Shown here: positions 7,448-14,071 of the stretch, piece by piece | Layout of the letters: each line of letters opens with the position of its first letter | Numbering within the stretch: the first letter of the stretch is position 1 | Source: CAYSWK01 sp964434735 | Lineage (GTDB): Archaea; Micrarchaeota; Micrarchaeia; Anstonellales; Bilamarchaeaceae | Assembly (NCBI GenBank): GCA_964434735.1 | Contig: CAYSWK010000023.1 | Span: 1-15,728, forward strand | DNA length: 15,728 bases | Reading direction: 5' to 3' | Position numbers and translations under genes: made by a program | Notes under the pieces: generated by a model | Seen by the model: only the letters and a program-made list of their open reading frames with translations | Databases searched by the model: none | Told to the model about the DNA's origin: nothing

Positions 7448-7945
7448 TTATTTTGTTTCAATGAGCTCAGTTACGTATGCCTTGAATGCGGCATTGGTGA
7501 GTGAGCTTCCCGCAACGTTTGCTGGCAAGTTCAGTTCGGTGATTTTTTTGCCAACAACAAGTTCTGGAAGCGCATCCTTGAATTTTCCTGCAACCGTTTG
7601 AGAAATAGGTGCCTTAAGCATGCTCGCATCAACGCTTACTGCTGTAACAACGTCGTCTTTAACTGTCAGCTCAAAACCGACAGTTTCGGCTCCGCCTGGC
7701 GTTCCATATTCCTTTTGTGCGGAATAGCTTCCATCAGTGACTGCTTTTTCTATTGTTTCCTGGGTTTTTTCAACTCCTGTTTTTGTTTCGGCGTCTACTT
7801 TTCCACCCGTTGTTACTGAAGGAGTTCCTTCTTTTGTAGGTGTTTGCGTTTGGGATGTACATCCTGCGAAAAGAAGCCCAAGCAATGCAATTCCTGCAAG
7901 CAGGAAAAGCAGTGATTTTGACATGGTAAACTTTTTTGTATTCAT
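7448..7945 (-). CDS. FMN-binding-domain lipoprotein, probable ApbE substrate
   Basis: The chosen ATG gives 165 residues. The N-terminus is a lipoprotein signal: a basic start, the hydrophobic run LLFLLAGIALLGLLFAGC and a lipobox ending in Cys. A Thr/Lys-rich linker follows, then a C-terminal domain of about 95 residues starting DGSYSAQKEYGTPGG. Its layout (DGxY opening, GFELTVKDDVVTAVSV strands, a final helix after AGSSLTNAAF) resembles the FMN-binding domains of NqrC, RnfG and PplA. The segment AGSSLT (7496-7513) lies where those proteins carry SGATxT, whose last Thr receives FMN. The protein is probably surface-exposed and could carry electrons. The gene ends one base before apbE. Other possible starts are GTG at 7954 and ATG at 7924; the last gives the most typical signal peptide. 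Confidence 0.8.
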   Translation of the reverse strand: MNTKKFTMSKSLLFLLAGIALLGLLFAGCTSQTQTPTKEGTPSVTTGGKVDAETKTGVEKTQETIEKAVTDGSYSAQKEYGTPGGAETVGFELTVKDDVVTAVSVDASMLKAPISQTVAGKFKDALPELVVGKKITELNLPANVAGSSLTNAAFKAYVTELIETK

Positions 7946-7958
7946 AGTTCTCACGTTG

Positions 7959-7966
7959 TATTTATC
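7959..7966 (-). promoter_or_regulatory. Putative TATA box for the FMN-lipoprotein/apbE pair
   Basis: On the minus strand GATAAATA precedes the lipoprotein start. Its spacing (centre about 7963) would place transcription near 7937, which favours the ATG at 7924, or a somewhat closer box spacing for the ATG at 7945. Confidence 0.3.
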
Positions 7967-8006
7967 GATTATTCACTTTTTGGTTTTTTAAGGTGTTGGT
8001 TTGGAA

Positions 8007-9260
8007 TTAAAATTCCTCTAATGTTTTTTGTTTCTTGTCGCTTGCGATCCGTGCCCGCGGGCTTGTCGAATCAAGTAGTAATTCGCCAAACTCGCCGTCA
8101 TATCCGGGAACCCAGGAAATTTCGCCATTTTTTACTTTAAGGATAGATTTTGCGATTTCAGGCGATGCGCCAAGGTGGATCTGTTCTGCGTTTGATTCAA
8201 ATATGTTGAATTCGCATCCAAAATACCGTATGAGGCGATCATATTCTCGCGTGACTGCAAGGGTGTTTTCCCCCTTCTTAATTGTTTTTGCTATGACTGT
8301 TTTAAGGGGTACAATATATTGAAATGGCACCGCTTGTTTTGGCCGGTATCCGTATTCACGGTCTGCAAGTTCTTCTACGCGGTTCAAAACGCCAATGGTG
8401 AGCGGTTTTTTGCATACGGGGCAAATTCCTTTATGTTTTTTACTTTGAGCTGGTGAGAAAAGTATCTCGCATGCACGGTGGCCGTCAAAGTGGTATTTTC
8501 CCTCTTCCGGGTAAAATTCGTACGTTTTTATAAACCCTTTTTTGGTTTTTATGGCATTCGTAAGTGATTTGTAACTGAGCGTTTCAAGGTTAAACACATT
8601 TGCTTCACGGCCTAACTTATCTTCGGAATGTGCATCGCTGTTTGAAACAAGCGTATATTTATCAAGTCCCGAAAGCATCCAATTCATTAGGGGGTCGCTA
8701 CTTAATCCCGTCTCGATTGCATGTATATGTTTTGCCTGGTCTTCAAATGCTTCCTGGATAGTATCTACTCCGCCCTTTGAACCGAATGCCCCAAACCAGG
8801 GTGTCCAGACATGTGCAGGGATAATCATAATATCTTTTGAAATTCCCATCATCAATTCCGCAAACATGGGGCTCGCCATTCCGATGATTGGCCTTCCATC
8901 ACTTGCAATGTTTCCATATGCCGAAAGGCAGTCATTTATCTGCGAGGCAATTTCAAGGCTTGGTGCAAGCACGATATGGTGCATCTTTTTTACTCCCGTT
9001 GGGTGACTGTAGATGAGTGAAATTTCAACAGATAGGAGAAAACGTACGTTATTGTACAGATAAAGGCCCGATTCGCTTCCTTCAACTTCCGCTAGTTTTT
9101 TTGAGAGGTGCTTGAAATAACTAGGGTGGGTAAAATCTCCCGTTGCCATGATGTTTATGCCTTTGACCTGGCAGCCCCTACTTAAGCCATCAAGATCGAA
9201 TTCGGGGCTTGTTCCGCGCGCGTATTTGCTGTGCACGTGGAGGTCGGCAATAACCTTCAT
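8007..9260 (-). CDS. Endonuclease Q-like PHP-family phosphoesterase with Zn ribbon and C-terminal PIP-like motif
   Basis: This 417-residue protein matches the archaeal PHP family (COG1379 type) whose characterised member is endonuclease Q of Pyrococcus furiosus, which nicks DNA 5' of deaminated bases and abasic sites. PHP metal ligands visible are DLHVH (6-10), GDFTHP (41-46), E79, HH (94-95), PAH (148-150) and NSDAH (207-211). A Zn-ribbon-like region has H261, C264, C280 and C283, followed by the family signature LTIGVLNRVEELADRE (287-302). The last residues QKTLEEF resemble an archaeal PCNA-interacting peptide (QxxLxxF), in keeping with known EndoQ-PCNA contact. The length is near the Pyrococcus protein. 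The start is supported by the PHP motif beginning at residue 5 and a TATA box 24 bases upstream. The gene appears monocistronic. Confidence 0.88.
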   Translation of the reverse strand: MKVIADLHVHSKYARGTSPEFDLDGLSRGCQVKGINIMATGDFTHPSYFKHLSKKLAEVEGSESGLYLYNNVRFLLSVEISLIYSHPTGVKKMHHIVLAPSLEIASQINDCLSAYGNIASDGRPIIGMASPMFAELMMGISKDIMIIPAHVWTPWFGAFGSKGGVDTIQEAFEDQAKHIHAIETGLSSDPLMNWMLSGLDKYTLVSNSDAHSEDKLGREANVFNLETLSYKSLTNAIKTKKGFIKTYEFYPEEGKYHFDGHRACEILFSPAQSKKHKGICPVCKKPLTIGVLNRVEELADREYGYRPKQAVPFQYIVPLKTVIAKTIKKGENTLAVTREYDRLIRYFGCEFNIFESNAEQIHLGASPEIAKSILKVKNGEISWVPGYDGEFGELLLDSTSPRARIASDKKQKTLEEF

Positions 9261-9277
9261 GCACGTCTTAGGCCGGC

Positions 9278-9289
9278 TTATAATTTAAA
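9278..9289 (-). promoter_or_regulatory. Putative TATA box for the endonuclease Q-like gene
   Basis: On the minus strand TTTAAATTATAA is centred about 24 bases upstream of the ATG at 9260, indicating a leaderless or very short-leader transcript. It lies in the 142-base divergent intergenic region 9261-9402, in which I see no RNA gene. Confidence 0.5.
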
Positions 9290-9371
9290 CGCTTGCACCG
9301 AAAACGTGCCTTGTTCCATGCAGGTGTTGTGCTATGGCAGCATGTGACGGGAATTAGGTTTCATCCTCTTA

Positions 9372-9381
9372 TTTTATAAAA
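9372..9381 (+). promoter_or_regulatory. Putative TATA box for the thioredoxin lipoprotein/pelota pair
   Basis: TTTTATAAAA is centred about 26 bases before the ATG at 9403, close to the consensus archaeal arrangement for leaderless transcription. AAAGGG at 9395-9400 is too near the ATG to be a good ribosome binding site. Confidence 0.55.
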
Positions 9382-9402
9382 TCCTTTTTCGTTTAAAGGG
9401 TA

Positions 9403-9930
9403 ATGAAGCTTGGCGGAATCATTCTTATTGCCCTTATTTTCATAAGTATGGGTTGCGTTTCAAAAGATTCAGCCTTGGCAAAACCCGTTTTAATCGAGGA
9501 ACAAGCCAATTCTTCTTTTGTTGAGGACTTGCCAGTTGCACCTCCTGAACCGTTTGAAGAAGAACCCCTTTTTTTGAATACGTCAACTCCTTTACCCATA
9601 CAGGCGTTCCCTATACCCTCTCTTGTACCAACAGCGGAAGATCCGCGTGAAGTTATCGTTTATTTTTATTCTTCAGCATGCGCAGTGTGCCGCGCTATCG
9701 ATAACCAAACCTATGCGCTTGAAGCGCAGTTTAATTCTTCGTACCGATGGGTCCGATTTGACGTCCGTAAACCTCAAGGAAGGCCCGTTTATCTTGATTA
9801 TTTTAGCCGCTTTAATTTGAGCGAGAAAGACCGCATTGTTCCTATTGCATATGTGCGCAACGAGTCTTTTATTATGAAATCAGCAGTCCTTGAGGATTTG
9901 CCGCAGTACCTTGGAGGTAAAGCACAATGA
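9403..9930 (+). CDS. Thioredoxin-fold lipoprotein with a CAVC active site
   Basis: This 175-residue protein begins with a lipoprotein signal, MKLGGIILIALIFISMGC, whose lipobox Cys is residue 18. An acidic, Pro-rich linker (about 25-80) follows, then a compact thioredoxin-like domain: strand EVIVYFYSSACAVC with the CxxC at 93-96, and a likely cis-Pro loop IVPIAYV (P147). It is expected outside the membrane, as a disulfide reductase, isomerase or carrier. The CAVC dipeptide is not the classic CGPC, so its redox potential cannot be read off. The stop overlaps the pelota start in ATGA (9927-9930), so the genes are translationally coupled, although no functional tie is obvious. Confidence 0.82.
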   Translation: MKLGGIILIALIFISMGCVSKDSALAKPVLIEEQANSSFVEDLPVAPPEPFEEEPLFLNTSTPLPIQAFPIPSLVPTAEDPREVIVYFYSSACAVCRAIDNQTYALEAQFNSSYRWVRFDVRKPQGRPVYLDYFSRFNLSEKDRIVPIAYVRNESFIMKSAVLEDLPQYLGGKAQ

Positions 9931-10952
9931 TAATCCATTTTTTTGATCGTAAGTTGGGGGAGGCGCGCATACAGACTCAGACACGCGAGGACGTATGGCA
10001 CCTTTACAACCTTATACGCCCCAAGGACAAGATAAAATCAAAGACGTGGAGGACATTTAAGGTGGGCACCAAGGAGGAGAAAAAGCCCGTAACCATTACA
10101 ATCGAGGTTGAATCGGTCGAATTTTCCGAATCCTTAAACCGTTTGCGTTGTCTTGGAATCATCGTTGAAGGGACTCCCGAAGAGCACGTGCAAAAAGGGA
10201 AGCACCATACGATCGAAATAGATGAGGATACTGAAATTACTGTTTTTAAGATGTGGAAAGCGTATGAGGAAAAGCGTCTTCAGGAAGCAGTAAAGGAATC
10301 AAAAAAGGCGCAATTGCATTTGTGCATGATAGATGAGAGTACGGCATTGTTTGCAACCGTGCGCGGATACGGCATAGATTACGGTCATGAACTTCGTAGT
10401 AACTCAAGCAAGCGTGACGAGAAGTTTGATGAAAAGAAAAATGCATTTCTTAAGGAAATTGCAGAATATATCATCAAAACCCAAGGTCCCTGGGTTGTTG
10501 CAGGCCCAGGTTTTGCAAAAGACAACCTTAAGCAGCTGATTATGCGTACCTATGGCGGCAAAGCGCCAAAGATACATTATGCCTCCGCGTCTTATGCCGA
10601 ACGAAATGGTGTCCAGGAGCTTATTAAGGACGGCATCATTGAAAGCATTTTGGGTGAGGAACGGTTAAGCAAGGAGCATGCCCTTTTGGAGGAGTTCCTT
10701 AAAAAATTGCATACAAAGGAAACGCTTGTGGCATATGGTGAAAAGCAGGTTGAACGTGCGCAAACGGCAGGTGCGATTTCAACGCTTCTTGTGCTTGATG
10801 AGCTTATCCGTACCAAGCCTTCAGTAAGGACATTGGTTGAAAATGCGGAATCAAACGGTACTGCGCTTGTTATTTTTTCATCCCGTAGCGATACGGGAGA
10901 CAAGTTACGTGGGTTTGGCGGTCTTGCTGCGTTGCTTCGGTTTGCACTATAG
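9927..10952 (+). CDS. pelA: mRNA surveillance protein pelota (Dom34)
   Basis: Pelota enters the A site of stalled ribosomes and, with an aEF1A-type GTPase and ABCE1, splits them for rescue. The 341-residue length is normal. The N-terminal domain shows EDVWHLYNLIRPKDKI (21-36), followed by NRLRCLGIIVEGTPEEHV (71-88) and HHTIEIDEDTEITVFKMW (93-110). The central domain includes VAGPGFAKDNL (191-201). The C-terminal domain shows VAYGEKQVERAQTAGAISTL (268-287) and ends with SDTGDKLRGFGGLAALLRF (321-339), characteristic of pelota and the related aRF1 C-terminal domain. Pelota lacks the GGQ motif of release factors and none is seen here. The ATG is inside the stop of the preceding gene. Confidence 0.95.
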   Translation: MIIHFFDRKLGEARIQTQTREDVWHLYNLIRPKDKIKSKTWRTFKVGTKEEKKPVTITIEVESVEFSESLNRLRCLGIIVEGTPEEHVQKGKHHTIEIDEDTEITVFKMWKAYEEKRLQEAVKESKKAQLHLCMIDESTALFATVRGYGIDYGHELRSNSSKRDEKFDEKKNAFLKEIAEYIIKTQGPWVVAGPGFAKDNLKQLIMRTYGGKAPKIHYASASYAERNGVQELIKDGIIESILGEERLSKEHALLEEFLKKLHTKETLVAYGEKQVERAQTAGAISTLLVLDELIRTKPSVRTLVENAESNGTALVIFSSRSDTGDKLRGFGGLAALLRFAL

Positions 10953-10978
10953 GTGGTTTACGTCCATAACCGTTATGC

Positions 10979-10986
10979 TAATAAAT
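10979..10986 (+). promoter_or_regulatory. Putative TATA box for the triple-thioredoxin/VIT pair
   Basis: TAATAAAT lies about 29 bases before the ATG at 11012 and 38 before the alternative ATG at 11021. A T-rich stretch at 10999-11006 lies between the box and the start and may also help terminate the pelota transcript. Confidence 0.35.
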
Positions 10987-11011
10987 CCTCAGTAACACTT
11001 CTTTTTATTAG

Positions 11012-12187
11012 ATGATTTTTATGGAACAAAAGCAGTTTCCTTATCATATAATTTGGGCCGTGCTTATACTAGCATTAGTTATTTTTGGTTATTCTTTTCT
11101 TGTTTCAGGAAAACAGACTGTTCTTCCTGACAAGGTAATCGTAAAACAACCGGGGCAGAATATGACTCAAAATGTTTCGGTTCTAACTAAACCGATAGAC
11201 GTTACCATTATAGGCATTTCAGATACGCGCTGCCCTAAGTGCGACAATGACGTTTCAGTCATAGTGAGCATTGTAAATTCTGCAGATTCATTCCGATTTA
11301 ATATCAAGGGAATACTTGAGCTTAACCAGACCGACCCGCGCGCACAGGCGCTTATCAAGGAATATAACATAACCCGCCTTCCAACCATTCTTTTGAATAA
11401 AGAAGTTCAGGCAAATAAGGAGTTTACGTCAACTTGGTTATCTCACCTTGGAACTCAAGAGGCAGACGGTACTTTTGTTATGCGTGACAAGTTCGCGCCG
11501 TTTGTTGAGAATGAGTCCGTTTTTGGAATTGTTGATCTTACGGTTATTAAAGACGTAGAATGTGTTGATTGCGTGGACTTATCGATGTTCATAAATTCTC
11601 TTACGCTTGACAATGAGTACCAGACGGTCATAGGTACTATTACGGAAGTTAACTCCTCGAGCGTTGAGGGAAAGAAATTACTTCAAACCTATTCCATTGA
11701 AAAAACACCCACCATTATCTTTTCAAAAGACATCGAATGGTACTCTCCAGCAAAGAGCCTTTTCAATCTCACGCGTCAAGAAGAAGACGGCTCGTATGTT
11801 TATCGGGATGTTTATCCTCCGTATCGAAATCTAGTTACTGGTGAAGTGATTGGCAGGGTAGATGCGTTTGAAATTGTCGATTCAGAGTGTTCTGATTGTT
11901 ATGATCCAAAAGTAATTTTGGATACTTTGAGTTTTAATGACAATGGTTATTTCCTTAAATTTAATCCTAGCAGGCGCATCGATATCAATTCAGAGGAAGG
12001 TAAGGCACTCAATGCGAAATATCATTTTGATTTTGTTCCGACGCTTCTTCTTTCACCCGAAGCTAAAGAATATTCTGCGTTTGAAAAGCGCCTTGACTCG
12101 TTCGGCACGCAAGAACAAGACGGATGGTTTGTGTTTAGGAATAAAAAGGCACTCGGTAATTTAACTGTAAGGATGATGCCCCAATGA
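11012..12187 (+). CDS. Membrane-anchored protein with three tandem thioredoxin-like CxxC domains
   Basis: This 391-residue protein has one N-terminal membrane helix (about 12-31) and then three related domains of about 110 residues, predicted outside the membrane. Each has a CxxC: CPKC (74-77), CVDC (184-187), CSDC (293-296). Each has a likely cis-Pro motif 49-50 residues later: RLPT (P124), KTPT (P233), FVPT (P343). Each ends with a shared signature: GTQEADGTFVMRD, TRQEEDGSYVYRD, GTQEQDGWFVFRN. The regular spacing shows a duplicated thioredoxin-fold unit. The function is not known to me; a multi-site disulfide or metal relay is plausible. A second ATG at 11021 fits equally well. The stop overlaps the next gene's start in ATGA (12184-12187), so it is probably made together with the VIT-family transporter. 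Confidence 0.82.
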   Translation: MIFMEQKQFPYHIIWAVLILALVIFGYSFLVSGKQTVLPDKVIVKQPGQNMTQNVSVLTKPIDVTIIGISDTRCPKCDNDVSVIVSIVNSADSFRFNIKGILELNQTDPRAQALIKEYNITRLPTILLNKEVQANKEFTSTWLSHLGTQEADGTFVMRDKFAPFVENESVFGIVDLTVIKDVECVDCVDLSMFINSLTLDNEYQTVIGTITEVNSSSVEGKKLLQTYSIEKTPTIIFSKDIEWYSPAKSLFNLTRQEEDGSYVYRDVYPPYRNLVTGEVIGRVDAFEIVDSECSDCYDPKVILDTLSFNDNGYFLKFNPSRRIDINSEEGKALNAKYHFDFVPTLLLSPEAKEYSAFEKRLDSFGTQEQDGWFVFRNKKALGNLTVRMMPQ

Positions 12188-12885
12188 CCCATACTGAAAG
12201 CCATGCAGATACGAACGGAGGTTCGTTGCTTCGCCAGGTAATTCTTGGCGGGCAGGACGGACTTGTTAATGTGCTTGGTATTGTGCTTGGGGTTGCCGGC
12301 GCTACGGGCGATTCAGGAATTGTCCTGGTTGCAGGTCTTGCGGCCACTGCCGCAGAAAGCATTTCCATGGCTGCTGTCGCATACACTTCCGTCAAGGCAC
12401 AGCGTGATTTTTATTACAAGGAGCTTGCACGCGAAAAATGGGAAATAAAAAACATGCCTGATGCGGAACGCCAGGAAATCCGCGATATTTATTTGGCCAA
12501 AGGCTTTAAGGGAAAACAGCTTGAGGATATTGTTGATGGGATTTGCAGTGACGAGGAGCGCTGGCTTGATGAGATGATGACCAACGAGCTTCATTTAAGC
12601 GAAAGCAAGGACCTCAATCCTGCTCGCGAGGGTGTAGTTGTAGGTTTTTCCGCAGTTATTGGTTCCTTTGTTCCGCTTACGTCATTTTTCTTCTTTTCCG
12701 CAACTGCGGCCGTAATGCCTTCGCTTATTGTTTCAACCATTGTGCTTTTTGCAACGGGCGCCTACAAGGGACATACTACTATTGGGCCATGGTGGAAAAC
12801 GGGGCTTGAAATGGCAGTTATTGGCATGGCCGCGGCATTCATTGGCTACGCAATAGGTATTTGGGCAGGTCAGATTTATCTTTGA
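12184..12885 (+). CDS. VIT1/CCC1-family iron/manganese transporter
   Basis: VIT1/CCC1 proteins move Fe2+ or Mn2+ out of the cytosol, by proton antiport where studied. In this 233-residue protein the first helix shows GGQDGLVNVLGIVLGVAGAT (22-41), with the conserved Asp at position 25. The second helix carries AESISMAAVAYTSVKAQRDF (57-76), a strong family signature. A charged cytosolic segment (about 77-145), rich in Glu, matches the metal-binding domain between helices 2 and 3. Three more hydrophobic helices follow (about 148-172, 176-193, 206-230), giving the usual five. Iron versus manganese preference cannot be decided. The gene follows the triple-thioredoxin gene with a 4-base overlap, suggesting metal export linked to extracytoplasmic redox chemistry. 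Confidence 0.92.
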   Translation: MTHTESHADTNGGSLLRQVILGGQDGLVNVLGIVLGVAGATGDSGIVLVAGLAATAAESISMAAVAYTSVKAQRDFYYKELAREKWEIKNMPDAERQEIRDIYLAKGFKGKQLEDIVDGICSDEERWLDEMMTNELHLSESKDLNPAREGVVVGFSAVIGSFVPLTSFFFFSATAAVMPSLIVSTIVLFATGAYKGHTTIGPWWKTGLEMAVIGMAAAFIGYAIGIWAGQIYL

Positions 12886-12898
12886 TTATTGTGCATGA

Positions 12899-12909
12899 TT
12901 TTTCTTTTT
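12899..12909 (+). terminator. Possible T-tract terminator after the VIT-family gene
   Basis: TTTTTCTTTTT begins 14 bases after the transporter stop and precedes the next promoter. Archaeal termination often uses such U-rich tracts without a hairpin, and none is evident here. Confidence 0.35.
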
Positions 12910-12916
12910 CGTTGCC

Positions 12917-12928
12917 TTTTATAAATTT
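12917..12928 (+). promoter_or_regulatory. Putative TATA box for the hypothetical gene at 12950
   Basis: TTTTATAAATTT is centred about 27 bases before the ATG at 12950, a near-ideal archaeal leaderless spacing. It indicates that this gene has its own promoter separate from the VIT operon. Confidence 0.55.
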
Positions 12929-12949
12929 AAGTGATAATTAAACATAGTC

Positions 12950-13642
12950 ATGTCAGTAATTCTTTTTGCTCCAAAAACTTCTGAAAATATGCGAAGGAAT
13001 GAAGCGTTCTTCAAGCCTACAAAGATGCGAGAAAAACCTATCGAGGTGGGAGGAAAACCGTTTGTCGTTGAGCACCTTTCAAACGGCCTTTTCCTAGTTG
13101 TGATCCCGAAGGATGATGCGCGCGTTCGTGATAACCTATCGAGAGGCAATGGCGTGTTTTCCATTGATGACGATTTCAAAGAACCTTTCTTTTTTTTGGG
13201 TAGAACTAATTATTCTAATGCGGGAAACTCACTTGAGGCAGCAAGGCCGCGTTCGCGTGACTCGTCGTTCAGGATAATAGGCGACGCTCCCATACCGTCA
13301 GATGAGTTGTTTAGTCTTAGAATGTCTTGGTATGACTCATCGGATAAATATGATTTTGAGCGTATGGGCGGGCAAGATATGCCTTATTTACATAGTCCGC
13401 TTGGGTTTGTTGCAAAAATAATAGATGGGGAGTCCGTGCGCGTTTGTTTTTCAGTTTCGGGTGAGGTTACGCATTTCCGTTCTTTTGAGCAGCGATTTCT
13501 TCCACCAACTCCTATCGGTGATCTGCAGTTTGAAGGATTTGACCCGAAAATGCAGGTGGTTGATATGGCGGCAACAACCCGTGCCATGATTATTCAAGGG
13601 GTTCCTGAAGGAATTCGTGCCTTGATCGGCTTGGAATTCTAG
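12950..13642 (+). CDS. Hypothetical soluble protein, family not recognised
   Basis: This 230-residue protein has no signal peptide, membrane helix or Cys cluster, so it is probably cytoplasmic. It begins MSVILFAPKTSENMRRNEAF; its middle has several charged, aromatic stretches (FKEPFFFLGRTNYSN, about 79-93), and its end is hydrophobic (VPEGIRALIGLEF). Alternating hydrophobic segments suggest an alpha/beta or mostly beta fold. No catalytic motif stands out. It has its own good promoter and ends 8 bases before the stop of the convergent transglutaminase-like gene. Codon use matches the neighbours, so I see no sign of recent transfer. Confidence 0.7.
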   Translation: MSVILFAPKTSENMRRNEAFFKPTKMREKPIEVGGKPFVVEHLSNGLFLVVIPKDDARVRDNLSRGNGVFSIDDDFKEPFFFLGRTNYSNAGNSLEAARPRSRDSSFRIIGDAPIPSDELFSLRMSWYDSSDKYDFERMGGQDMPYLHSPLGFVAKIIDGESVRVCFSVSGEVTHFRSFEQRFLPPTPIGDLQFEGFDPKMQVVDMAATTRAMIIQGVPEGIRALIGLEF

Positions 13643-13650
13643 GTTCTTGT

Positions 13651-13971
13651 TTACGAGGTCGCAACAATTGTCAAAGTTACGGTCGCATCCGAACTTCCTT
13701 CATTATGGATGACGATTCCCCCTCGTTGGTCAAACGTGCATATTTGGTCGTAGTTAAGTATCCCGAATCCTCGGCAATTAGGGTAGTGATCGTAGTTTTT
13801 GCCTTGTGCGATGTTTTGGTAGTCGCTTGAAGTTGGCACAACATACACCTCAACCGGTTTGTTTGAACGCACAACATACCGTGCGCTTATGAGTGTTGAT
13901 TCGCTTTGGTCCTGTCCGCCCACATAATGAAGATACCCTGAATTCAGCACAAATGTTTCATTTTCAAGCAC
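13651..13971 (-). CDS. C-terminal fragment, probably of the transglutaminase-like lipoprotein (5' side lost in the N gap)
   Basis: An open frame of 106 codons runs from the edge of the N gap (13971) to a TAA at 13651-13653. It begins VLENETFVLNSGYLHYVGG and ends SSDATVTLTIVATS, a beta-rich module. It contains two Cys (in YPNCRGF and DQICTF), which may pair. Similar beta modules occur at the ends of archaeal surface proteins, and the direction matches the upstream fragment, so one gene spanning the gap is the simplest reading. Because the N run is a placeholder, relative frame is uninformative. A separate short gene starting in the gap is the alternative. Confidence 0.6.
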   Translation of the reverse strand: MLENETFVLNSGYLHYVGGQDQSESTLISARYVVRSNKPVEVYVVPTSSDYQNIAQGKNYDHYPNCRGFGILNYDQICTFDQRGGIVIHNEGSSDATVTLTIVATS

Positions 13972-14071
13972 NNNNNNNNNNNNNNNNNNNNNNNNNNNNN
14001 NNNNNNNNNNNNNNNNNNNNNNNNNNNNNNNNNNNNNNNNNNNNNNNNNNNNNNNNNNNNNNNNNNNNNNN
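13972..14071. other. Assembly gap (100 N)
   Basis: Exactly 100 undetermined bases, the usual placeholder for a scaffold gap of unknown size. It interrupts a coding region on the minus strand, so protein sequence is missing and the true distance between the flanks is unknown. Confidence 0.99.

Noticed and set aside
7447..7461. TTG start at 7461 for apbE
   Set aside because: The ATG at 7446 lies one base after the upstream stop and starts at the normal family N-terminus; the extra five residues add nothing.
9261..9402. Possible small RNA in the divergent intergenic region
   Set aside because: No cloverleaf, T-loop GGTTCGAATCC-like motif, C/D box pair or long stem is visible; only a 4-base stem (TGCT/AGCA) around 9333-9345 could be found, which is not significant.
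13972..14071. Frameshift between the two parts of the transglutaminase-like gene
   Set aside because: The two flanks appear in different frames only because 100 placeholder N is not a multiple of three; the true gap length is unknown.
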